Shown in pieces: positions 43,841-52,000 of a stretch of 64,000 bases of DNA. A program made the position numbers and the translations under genes. The DNA lies in the NCBI RefSeq assembly GCF_024206475.1, contig NZ_JAMBPR010000025.1, positions 1 through 64,000 on the forward strand. Reading direction: 5' to 3'. The notes below the pieces were generated by a model. The model was given only the letters and a program-made list of their open reading frames with translations. It did no database searches and was not told where the DNA came from. Each line of letters starts with the position of its first letter. The stretch's first letter is position 1. This DNA is from Paraburkholderia sp. CNPSo 3274 (GTDB lineage Bacteria > Pseudomonadota > Gammaproteobacteria > Burkholderiales > Burkholderiaceae).

Positions 43841-45439
43841 ATGTCGTTTTCACCAGGCATGACCGAATCTCTTGGCGGTTCATCCGCTTCGCAAACACCC
43901 GCCACCGGCCCGCTCGCCGATTTCGAACGCGCCCTGATCGCGCCACGCGACAACGCATTCGCCGCGCTCGGTGCGCACTTCTACACGCGGCTGCCCGGTG
44001 CGCCGCTGCCCGCCCCTTACGTGGTCGGCATTTCGCAGGCGATGGCCTCCCAGTTGGGCCTCGACCCGACGGCCGTGACGGACCCCGCATTCGCCGACTT
44101 CTTTTGCGGCAATTTCACGCGCGAGCGCTCGCCCACCACGATGTCGTATGCGTCGGTCTACTCGGGGCATCAGTTCGGCGTCTGGGCAGGCCAGCTCGGC
44201 GACGGGCGCGCGCTCACCCTGGGCGAGGTCGAACATGGCGGCAAGCGCAACGAAGTCCAGCTGAAGGGCGCCGGGCGCACGCCCTACTCGCGCATGGGCG
44301 ACGGCCGCGCCGTGCTGCGCTCGTCGATCCGCGAGTTCCTGTGCTCGGAGGCCATGCATCATCTCGGCATTCCGACCACGCGCGCACTCACGGTGGCCGG
44401 CTCCGACCAGCCCGTGCGCCGCGAAGACATGGAAACGGCGTCGGTCGTGACGCGCGTCTCGCCGAGCTTCGTGCGCTTCGGCCATTTCGAGCACTTCTAT
44501 TCGCACGACGACGTGGACGCGCTGCGCGCGCTCGCCGACCACGTGATCGCGCGCTTCTATCCGCAACTGCGCGAAGCCGACGACCCGTACCTCGCCCTGC
44601 TCGACGAAGCGGTGCGCAGCACGGCGGCGCTGATGGTCGAGTGGCAGGCCGTGGGCTTCTGCCACGGCGTGATGAATACCGACAACATGTCGATCCTCGG
44701 CCTCACGATCGATTACGGTCCGTTCGGCTTCATGGATGGCTTCGACGCCAACCACATCTGCAATCATTCGGATTCGCAGGGCCGCTACGCGTACCGCATG
44801 CAGCCGCAGATCGGGTACTGGAATCTCTTTTGCCTCGCGCAGGCGCTCGTGCCGCTGTTCGGCGCGCACTACGACATCGCCGACGAAAAGAAGCGCGGCG
44901 AGCGCGTGGTGGCCGACGCGCAAGGTGTGCTCGAACGCTTCAAGGGGCACTTCGCGCCCGCGCTCGAAGCGCGCATGCGCGCGAAGCTCGGCCTCGAACA
45001 CGAGCGCGAAGGCGACGACGTACTCGCGAACAAGCTGTTCGAAATCATGCATGCCAACCGTGCCGATTTCACGCTCACGTATCGCCATCTCGCGCGCGTT
45101 TCGAAGCGTGACGCGAGCGGCGACACGTCAGTGCGCGATCTCTTTCTCGATCGCGCCGCCTTTGACACCTGGGCCGCCGACTACCGCGCGCGCCTTGCGC
45201 ACGAAACACGCGACGACGCGGCGCGTGCCGAGGCGATGAACCGCACGAACCCGAAATACGTGCTGCGCAATCATCTCGCGCAAACGGCGATCGAGCGCGC
45301 CGCGCAAAAGGACTTCAGCGAGGTCGAGCGGCTCGCGAAGGTGCTGGAGCGGCCATTCGACGAGCAGCCCGAGAACGCGTCGTACGCAGGCCTGCCGCCC
45401 GACTGGGCGAGTTCGCTCGAAGTCAGTTGCTCTTCGTGA
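43841..45439 (+). CDS. selO: Protein adenylyltransferase SelO (YdiU)
   Basis: A 532-residue pseudokinase-fold enzyme that transfers AMP to protein Ser, Thr or Tyr residues and acts in redox stress. The nucleotide lysine is in VQLKGAGRTPYSR (Lys142), the catalytic loop reads HGVMNTDNMSILGLTIDYGP, and FMDGFDANHICNHSD is the metal-binding region. The protein ends SCSS: the cysteine occupies the position that is selenocysteine in vertebrate SelO. Start codon 43841 or 43859. The msrB gene follows after 50 bases, a fitting redox partner. Confidence 0.95.
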   Translation: MSFSPGMTESLGGSSASQTPATGPLADFERALIAPRDNAFAALGAHFYTRLPGAPLPAPYVVGISQAMASQLGLDPTAVTDPAFADFFCGNFTRERSPTTMSYASVYSGHQFGVWAGQLGDGRALTLGEVEHGGKRNEVQLKGAGRTPYSRMGDGRAVLRSSIREFLCSEAMHHLGIPTTRALTVAGSDQPVRREDMETASVVTRVSPSFVRFGHFEHFYSHDDVDALRALADHVIARFYPQLREADDPYLALLDEAVRSTAALMVEWQAVGFCHGVMNTDNMSILGLTIDYGPFGFMDGFDANHICNHSDSQGRYAYRMQPQIGYWNLFCLAQALVPLFGAHYDIADEKKRGERVVADAQGVLERFKGHFAPALEARMRAKLGLEHEREGDDVLANKLFEIMHANRADFTLTYRHLARVSKRDASGDTSVRDLFLDRAAFDTWAADYRARLAHETRDDAARAEAMNRTNPKYVLRNHLAQTAIERAAQKDFSEVERLAKVLERPFDEQPENASYAGLPPDWASSLEVSCSS

Positions 45440-45489
45440 GCGCGCCCCCATCTACGTGATCCTTGTTTCCCACCCGACAGGAACCCAAC

Positions 45490-45909
45490 ATGAGCCAGGA
45501 CGACCATAACGCCACCGACTACCCCGGCTACAAAGCCGACGAGCAATGGCGGGAGCAGCTCGACGACACGCAGTACCAGGTCACGCGCCACGCCGCGACC
45601 GAACGCGCGTTCACGGGCAAGTACTGGGACCACTTCGACCGGGGTGTCTATGACTGTGTCTGTTGCGGCACGCCGCTCTTCGAGTCCGACACGAAATTCG
45701 ACGCGGGTTGTGGCTGGCCGAGCTACTTCCGCCCGATCAACGGCGAGGTGATCGAGGAGAAAACCGACCGCGCGCACGGCATGCTGCGCATCGAGGTGCG
45801 CTGCAAGAACTGCGGCGCACACCTCGGCCACGTGTTCGAGGATGGTCCGGCCCCGACGGGCCTTCGGTATTGCATCAATTCGGCTGCGCTACAATTCGAG
45901 CCCAAGTGA
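45490..45909 (+). CDS. msrB: Peptide-methionine (R)-S-oxide reductase
   Basis: A 139-residue MsrB that repairs methionine-R-sulfoxide in proteins. Zinc is bound by two CxxC pairs (Cys56/59 and Cys105/108). The catalytic cysteine is Cys128 in LRYCINSAAL and Cys74 (DAGCGWPSY) is the likely resolving cysteine. A GACAGGAACC ribosome site precedes ATG 45490. Downstream of selO, likely same operon. Confidence 0.97.
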   Translation: MSQDDHNATDYPGYKADEQWREQLDDTQYQVTRHAATERAFTGKYWDHFDRGVYDCVCCGTPLFESDTKFDAGCGWPSYFRPINGEVIEEKTDRAHGMLRIEVRCKNCGAHLGHVFEDGPAPTGLRYCINSAALQFEPK

Positions 45910-46011
45910 ACGCTGGCAAGGCAGCCCCGCGCCCCGCGCGGGGTGCAATGCGGCCTTGAAAGCGTTGTGCCCCCTTTGGGCGGGCTCATTTCGTCAACTC
46001 TCAGGCCGATA

Positions 46012-46545
46012 ATGAAATTCCTGTTTGATCTGTTCCCGATCATCCTCTTTTTCGTCGCCTTCAAGCTGTGGGGCATCTTTACGGCAACGGCCGTGGCGAT
46101 AGGAGCTACGCTCGTACAGATCGCGTGGGTCGCGTTCCGCCACCGCAAAGTCGACCCGATGCTGTGGCTTTCGCTTGGCATCGTCGTCGTGTTCGGCGGC
46201 GCCACGCTGATGCTGCACGACGAAACTTTCATCAAGTGGAAGCCCACCGTGCTGTACTGGGCGTTCTCGGTCGTGCTGCTCGTTTCGCAAGTGGCATTCG
46301 GCAAGAACCTCATCGAAGCGATGATGGGCAAGCAGATCACCCTGCCGCCGCGCATCTGGACGCAACTGAACTTCGTCTGGTCGATCTTCTTCGCGCTGCT
46401 CGGCATTCTCAATCTCTTCGTGGCGTTCCACTTCACCACCGACGCGTGGGTCGACTTCAAGCTCTTCGGCGCGACCGGCATCCTCGTGGTGTTCATCGTC
46501 GGCCAGAGCCTGTGGCTTTCGCGTTACATGAAGGAAGAAGAATGA
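46012..46545 (+). CDS. yciB: Inner-membrane septation protein A (YciB)
   Basis: A 177-residue protein with five predicted membrane helices, beginning MKFLFDLFPIILFFVAFKLW, the YciB/IspZ signature. ATVLVQIAW-type helix, HDETFIKWKPTVLYW and KNLIEAMMGKQITLPPRIW also match. It affects cell-envelope synthesis and septation in E. coli. Its TGA overlaps the bolA start (ATGA), so the two are translationally coupled. Confidence 0.95.
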   Translation: MKFLFDLFPIILFFVAFKLWGIFTATAVAIGATLVQIAWVAFRHRKVDPMLWLSLGIVVVFGGATLMLHDETFIKWKPTVLYWAFSVVLLVSQVAFGKNLIEAMMGKQITLPPRIWTQLNFVWSIFFALLGILNLFVAFHFTTDAWVDFKLFGATGILVVFIVGQSLWLSRYMKEEE

Positions 46546-46850
46546 GCGACATCTTTCTCAACGCCAGCCCCGCGGAGCGCATGGCGCTGATCGAAACCCG
46601 CCTCACCGCGGCGCTTGCCCCCGTTTCCATCGACGTGCGCGACGACAGCGCGCAGCATGCCGGACACGCCGGCGCCGCTGCCGGCGGTCACTATCATGTC
46701 ACGATCGTTGCGGGCGCATTCACGGGGAAAGCCCGCGTGGCAAGGCATCGCATGGTGTATGATGCGCTGGCCGAGGCCATGCAGCGCGGCATCCACGCAC
46801 TCGCGATCACGGCGCTCACGCCCGAAGAAGCCGCGGCGCTGCCCCGGTAG
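46542..46850 (+). CDS. BolA-family protein
   Basis: A 102-residue BolA protein: ERMALIETRLTAALAPVSID, a glycine-rich loop (HAGHAGAAAGGHYHVTIV), AFTGKARVARHRMVYDALAE with the conserved H-R-x-V/I-Y motif, and HALAITALTPEEA at the end. BolA proteins bind [2Fe-2S] with monothiol glutaredoxins. Start overlaps the yciB stop. ppiC-type parvulin follows after 69 bases. Confidence 0.94.
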   Translation: MSDIFLNASPAERMALIETRLTAALAPVSIDVRDDSAQHAGHAGAAAGGHYHVTIVAGAFTGKARVARHRMVYDALAEAMQRGIHALAITALTPEEAAALPR

Positions 46851-46919
46851 CCCACGTTAGATTTCGACCTGCTTGATCCTTTTGTTCGCCATTTTGGTTC
46901 GCCCCGTTAGGACTTTCCG

Positions 46920-47699
46920 ATGACCTTGAAGAAAACCCATCTTTGGGTGTTGCTGGCTGCGTGCGCGGCGGCTCCCGCCTTTGCGCAGAACATCGCCGTC
47001 GTGAACGGCACGCCGATTCCCAAAGCGCGCGCCGATGCGCTGGTCCAGCAGCTTGTCCAACAAGGCCAGCAGGATTCGCCGCAACTGCAAATGGCGGTAC
47101 GCGAAGAACTCGTGAACCGCGAAATCCTCATGCAGGAAGCCATTCGCGAAGGCATTCCGAACAATCCCGATGTGAAGGCGCAAATCGCCGTGGCCCAGCA
47201 GACCGTCGTGCTGCGCGCGCTGATTCAGAACTTCGTGAAGAACAACCAGCCGAGCGACGCCGAAGTCAAGGCGCGCTACGACCAGTTGACCAAGGATGCG
47301 GGCGGCAGCGAATACCACCTGCATCACATCCTCGTGGACAACGAGCAGCAGGCCAAGGACCTGATCGCGAAGATCAAGGCTGGCGCCAGCTTCGAAGACC
47401 TCGCGAAGCAGTACTCGAAGGACCCGGGCTCGGCCAAGAACGGCGGCGACCTCGACTGGTCCGATCCGAAGGCTTATGTGCCGGAATTCGCGACCGCGGC
47501 CACGCACCTGCAAAAAGGCCAGATGACCGATACGCCGGTGCACACCCAGTTCGGCTGGCACATCATCCGCGTGGACGACATCCGCCCGGTCACGCCGCCG
47601 CCGCTCGAGCAGGTGCGCCCGCAGATCGTCCAGCAGATCCAGCAGGAAAAGCTGCAGGCGTTTGAAGAGAACCTGCGCAAGCAAGCGAAGATTCAGTAA
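46920..47699 (+). CDS. Periplasmic parvulin-type peptidyl-prolyl isomerase
   Basis: A 259-residue SurA/PrsA-like foldase. Signal peptide MTLKKTHLWVLLAACAAAPA (cleavage after AFA), an N-terminal SurA-like helical region (NGTPIPKARADALVQQLVQQ and QEAIREGIPNNP), one parvulin domain (EYHLHHILVDNEQQAKDLIA, then PGSAKNGGDLDWSDPKAYVP and FGWHIIRVDD) and a C-terminal helix. Assists folding of envelope proteins. Followed by a terminator. Confidence 0.94.
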   Translation: MTLKKTHLWVLLAACAAAPAFAQNIAVVNGTPIPKARADALVQQLVQQGQQDSPQLQMAVREELVNREILMQEAIREGIPNNPDVKAQIAVAQQTVVLRALIQNFVKNNQPSDAEVKARYDQLTKDAGGSEYHLHHILVDNEQQAKDLIAKIKAGASFEDLAKQYSKDPGSAKNGGDLDWSDPKAYVPEFATAATHLQKGQMTDTPVHTQFGWHIIRVDDIRPVTPPPLEQVRPQIVQQIQQEKLQAFEENLRKQAKIQ

Positions 47700-47724
47700 G
47701 GCTGCGTCGCAGCTGAATGCTGTC

Positions 47725-47760
47725 AAAAACCCCGCGACCTTCGAAGGCGCGGGGTTTTTG
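47725..47760 (+). terminator. Terminator after the parvulin gene (bidirectional)
   Basis: Stem CCCCGCG/CGCGGGG (47730-47736 with 47748-47754), extended by A/T pairs, with TTTTTG on the plus side and AAAAA on the other. It lies 8 bases before the end of the convergent Fic gene, so it can serve both. Confidence 0.9.
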
Positions 47761-47767
47761 TTTGCGG

Positions 47768-48883
47768 CTACGCGTTGAGCTCGTAGCTCGTGCTGCGCCC
47801 GCCACCCTCCGCTTTGCGCAGCACGCCACGCGCCACCAGGTCGTTGATGTCGCGTAGCGCCGTATCGGACGAACATTTGGCAATCGCCGCCCACTTGCCG
47901 CTCGTGAGCTTGCCGTCGAAGCCATCGAGCAAGCGGTTGAGGAGCTTGACCTGTCGCTCGTTGAACGGCGTCGTGGCCCACTCGCGCCAGAAGCGCGCCT
48001 TGGCGAGCACGGCGTCCAGCGTGATTTGCGCCTGATCGACCGCGCGATGCAGCGCATCGAAGAACCAGGCGAGCCACAGCGTCACATCCATTGAGTTGCG
48101 CTGCGTGCGCTCCAGAATGTCGTAATAACCTTTGCGCTCCCGCTGAATCTGCGCGGAGAGGCTGTAAAAGCGCTGCGCACTGCCGTCCGCGCGCGCGAGC
48201 AGCAAGTCGCCGATCGCTCTTGCCACGCGGCCATTGCCGTCGTCGAACGGGTGCAGCGTGACGAACCACAAGTGGCCGAGGGCGGCCTTGATCAGCGGCG
48301 GTTCTTGCGCCGGGCCGTTGAGCCAGTCGAGAAAGCGCCGCGTTTCGGCTTCAAGCCGGTTCGCGGGCGGCGCTTCGAAATGCACGCGTTGACGGCCAAT
48401 CGGCCCCGAGATCACCTGCATGGGCCCACTCGCATCGTCGCGCCATGCACCGACGTTGATCCGCGATAGGCCCGCGTAGCCCGTAGGAAACAGCGCGGCG
48501 TGCCAGCCGAACAAGCGCTCACGCGTGACCGGCGCGCGGCTGTTGGTGGTCGCGTCGAGCACCATCTCCACCACGCCTTCCACGTGGCGGTCCACCGGTG
48601 CAAGCGCCCCGATGTCCACGCCCATTCGACGCGCGATGGACGAACGCACAGAGGCGACGTCGAGTTGCTCGCCCTCGATCTCGCTGGTTTTGAGGACGTC
48701 CTCCGTCAGGGCTGCGAGGCTCGCCTGATCGCGCAGCGCGAGGCCGACATCGGCCAGCCTGCCCACCAGCAAGCCTTGGGCGCGGCTGACCTCGGCCATG
48801 GGCTCGGCAAGCGCCGCCAGATCAAAGCGCCACTGAGGCCAGTCGCCGGCTTGCCAGATGTAGGTGTATTCGCCGCTATTCAT
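47768..48883 (-). CDS. Class II Fic-domain protein with C-terminal winged helix
   Basis: A 371-residue Fic protein, probable AMP-transferase. The Fic core motif HPFDDGNGRVAR is at 211-222, full consensus with catalytic His211. An inhibitory-helix motif TSEIEG (66-71) fits [ST]xxxE[GN], N-terminal to the core, so this is a class II enzyme held off until activated. The N-terminal DUF4172-like region (YIWQAGDWPQWRFDLAALAE) and a C-terminal winged helix (NERQVKLLNRLLDGFDGKLT, ISDTALRD-type recognition segment) suggest DNA binding and autoregulation. ATG 48883 was chosen because the promoter ends there; no ribosome site. Confidence 0.92.
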   Translation of the reverse strand: MNSGEYTYIWQAGDWPQWRFDLAALAEPMAEVSRAQGLLVGRLADVGLALRDQASLAALTEDVLKTSEIEGEQLDVASVRSSIARRMGVDIGALAPVDRHVEGVVEMVLDATTNSRAPVTRERLFGWHAALFPTGYAGLSRINVGAWRDDASGPMQVISGPIGRQRVHFEAPPANRLEAETRRFLDWLNGPAQEPPLIKAALGHLWFVTLHPFDDGNGRVARAIGDLLLARADGSAQRFYSLSAQIQRERKGYYDILERTQRNSMDVTLWLAWFFDALHRAVDQAQITLDAVLAKARFWREWATTPFNERQVKLLNRLLDGFDGKLTSGKWAAIAKCSSDTALRDINDLVARGVLRKAEGGGRSTSYELNA

Positions 48884-48964
48884 GCGGCGATTATGAGACG
48901 TATTCGCCGCATACACAAGTTAATCACCGCAAAAAATGCGGCGATTAACGGCGGTATTCGCCGT
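48867..48964. promoter_or_regulatory. Six-copy operator array of the Fic gene
   Basis: Six copies of TATTCGCCGC (or TAATCGCCGC): plus at 48867, minus at 48884, plus at 48901, plus at 48921 (TAATCACCGC), minus at 48938, plus at 48955 (TATTCGCCGT). Start-to-start spacings are 17, 17, 20, 17 and 17 bases, so the array is two identical plus/minus/plus triads. Four copies are exact to TAWTCGCCGC. Copy 1 lies inside codons 3-6 of the Fic gene, copies 2 and 3 touch the -10, and copies 4-6 lie upstream of the -35. Confidence 0.9.
48884..48918 (-). promoter_or_regulatory. Sigma-70-type promoter of the Fic gene, leaderless
   Basis: On the minus strand: TTGTGT (48918-48913), 17-base spacer, CATAAT (48895-48890), then six bases CGCCGC and the ATG at 48883. 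Transcription would start at or within a base or two of the ATG. Confidence 0.7.
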
Positions 48965-48993
48965 AAGACCTCACCGGTCGGCACGCAAAAGGC

Positions 48994-49037
48994 AAAAACC
49001 CCGGCCCGCACTCGCAATCGAGGCATGACCGGGGTTT
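48994..49037 (-). terminator. Probable terminator of purL
   Basis: On the minus strand AAACCCCGG (49037-49029) pairs with CCGGGGTTT (49004-48996), enclosing a 24-base loop, followed by TT and a TGCC-TTTT tail. The large loop makes it weaker than a standard terminator. Confidence 0.65.
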
Positions 49038-49091
49038 CTGCCTGGGCGAGTTGCCCCTGGCGTCAAACGTCCGCGTGGTTCGCCGGGCTCG

Positions 49092-52000
49092 TTAGCCCAC
49101 CCACTTGCGCGCGTTCTGGAACGCACGCATCCACGGGCTCGCCTCGCCCCAGGCTTCGGGGTGCCAACTCATCGTCACGGTGCGCTGCACGCGCTCGGCG
49201 TGCGGCATGAGCACGGTGAAGCGGCCATCGGGCGTCGTGACCGACGTGATGCCTTGCGGCGAGCCATTCGGATTGAACGGGTAGGCCTCGGTAGCCTGGG
49301 CGTGATGGTCGACGTAGCGCATCGCCACGGCGACCTTCGAGATGTCGCCCTGCTGCGAGAAGTCCGCGAAACCTTCGCCGTGCGCGACCGCCACCGGAAT
49401 GCGCGAGCCTTCCATGCCGTTGAAGAAGATCGACGGCGAGCCCTGCACTTCCACCAGCGAGAAGCGCGCTTCGAACTGCTCCGACTTGTTGCGCGTGAAC
49501 TTCGGCCAGGCTTGCGCGCCCGGGATCATGGAGGCGAGGCTCGACATCATCTGGCAGCCGTTGCAGATACCGAGCGCAAACGTGTCCTGACGCGCAAAGA
49601 ACGCTGCGAACATGTCCGCGAGCTTCGCATTGAAGCGGATCGTCTTGGCCCAGCCTTCGCCCGCGCCCAGCACGTCGCCGTACGAGAAGCCGCCGCAGGC
49701 CACCGCGCCCGCGAAGTCGGCGAGCGTGGCGCGGCCTTCGAGCAGGTCGCTCATGTGGACATCGTGCGCATCGAACCCGGCGCGGTCGAACGCGTACGCG
49801 GTTTCGAGGTGCGAGTTCACGCCTTGCTCGCGCAGGATCGCCACGCGCGGACGCGTCCCCTTGCCGATGAACGGCGCAGCGATGTCCTCGGCCGGATCGA
49901 ACGTGAGATGCGGCTGCATGCCGGGATCGGCGGCGTCGAGGAGTGCGTCGTATTCGGAATCGGCGCACGCGGGGTTGTCGCGCAGGCGCGCAATGCGCCA
50001 GCTCACTTCGCTCCACACGCGTTGCAGCTCCGAACGCGGCGCTGCGTAGATGCGCTTCGCGTCACGGTAGACTTCGATCGAGTCGCGCGGGTTCAGCGTG
50101 CCGATCACGTGCGAGCAGACCGACAGACCGTGCGTGCGCAGCACCGCCATCACGGCATCGCGCTGCTGTGCGGGCACCTGGATCACCGCGCCGAGTTCTT
50201 CGGAGAAGAGCGCGCGCAGCGTGCGGTCTTCGCGGCGGCCGCTCGTCTGCTTCGCCCAGTCCTTGGCGTCGCCGTAATCGGATTCGTGCTCGCTGTCGAG
50301 CGTGAGCATGTCCACGTTCAGCGACACGCCCGTGTGACCCGCGAAGGCCATTTCGCAGACCGTCGCCCACAGGCCGCCGTCCGAGCGGTCGTGGTACGCG
50401 AGCAGTTGCTCGTTCGCGTTCAGTTGCTGGATGGCCGTGAAGAACTGCTTGAGGTCTTCGGCGTTGTCCACGTCGGGCACCGCGTCGCCGACCTGCTGCG
50501 TGACCTGCGCGAAGATGCTGCCGCCCATGCGGTTCTTGCCGCGGCCCAGATCGATCGCGATCAGCACAGACTCGCCCACTTCGTCGACGCGGCGCAGTTG
50601 CGGCGTGAGGTGGCGGCGCACGTCGTCGACCGGCGCGAACGCCGAGATGATGAGCGAAACCGGCGCGACCACTTCCTTCGCCACGCCTTCCTCGTTCCAC
50701 TTCGTGCGCATGGAGAGCGAATCCTTGCCCACTGGAATGCCGATGCCAAGCGCCGGGCATAGCTCCATGCCGATCGCCTTCACGGTGTCGTACAGGGCGG
50801 CGTCTTCGCCCGGTGCGCCGCACGCGGCCATCCAGTTCGCGGAGAGCTTGAGCTTGTCGAGCGACAGGATGGGCGCGCTGGCGATGTTGGTGATCGCCTC
50901 GCCCACGGCCATGCGGCCCGATGCGGGCGCATCGATCACGGCGAGCGGCGTGCGTTCGGCCATCGTCATCGCTTCGCCCTTGTAGCCGGCGTAGTCGAGC
51001 GCGGTGATCGCGCAGTCGGCCACCGGCACCTGCCAGGGGCCGACCATCTGGTCGCGCACCGTCGTGCCGCCCACCGAGCGGTCGCCGATGGTGATGAGGA
51101 ACGACTTGCTGCCCACGGTCGGGTGGCGCAGCACGCTCTTCGCGACTTCGTCGAACGAGACGCCCGTGACTTCGACCGGCGCGAGCGGCACGCTCGCGTG
51201 CTCGACGTTGCGGTGCATGCGCGGCGGCTTGCCGAGCAGGATGTCCATCGGCATGTCGACGGGCTGGTGGCCGCCGTTGGCCGCGAGCGCCTGCTCGTCG
51301 GTGTCGATGAGCTTCAGGTCGCGCGCGTCGGTCGCGACGCCCACGACGGCGAACGGGCAGCGCTCACGCTCGCAGATCGCCTGGAACTCCGCCAGATCGG
51401 CGGGGGCGATCGCGAGGACGTAACGCTCCTGCGATTCGTTCGACCAGATTTCGCGCGGCGAAAGACCCGTCTCTTCGAGCTGCACCTTGCGCAGTTCGAA
51501 GCGCGCGCCCTTGTCAGCGCCGTCGACGAGTTCCGGGAAGGCGTTGGAAAGGCCGCCCGCGCCCACGTCGTGAATGCTCAGGATCGGGTTGCGCTCGCCC
51601 AGTTGCCAGCACGAATTGATGACTTCCTGCGCGCGACGCTCGATTTCCGGGTTGCCGCGCTGAACCGAGTCGAAGTCGAGTTCGGCCGTGTTGGTACCGG
51701 TGGCCATCGAGCTGGCCGCGCCGCCGCCCATGCCAATGCGCATGCCCGGACCGCCGATCTGGACGAGCAGCGTGCCCGCAGGCAGGTCGTGCTTGTGCGT
51801 GTGTTGCGCGCTGATGTTGCCGATGCCGCCCGCGATCATGATCGGCTTGTGGTAGCCGCGCACGGTGCCCGCAACATTCTGCTCGTAGGTGCGGAAATAG
51901 CCGCCGAGGTTCGGCCGGCCGAATTCGTTGTTGAACGCGGCGCCGCCGAGCGGGCCGTCGATCATGATTTGCAGCGGCGAAGCGATGCGGTCCGGGCGGC

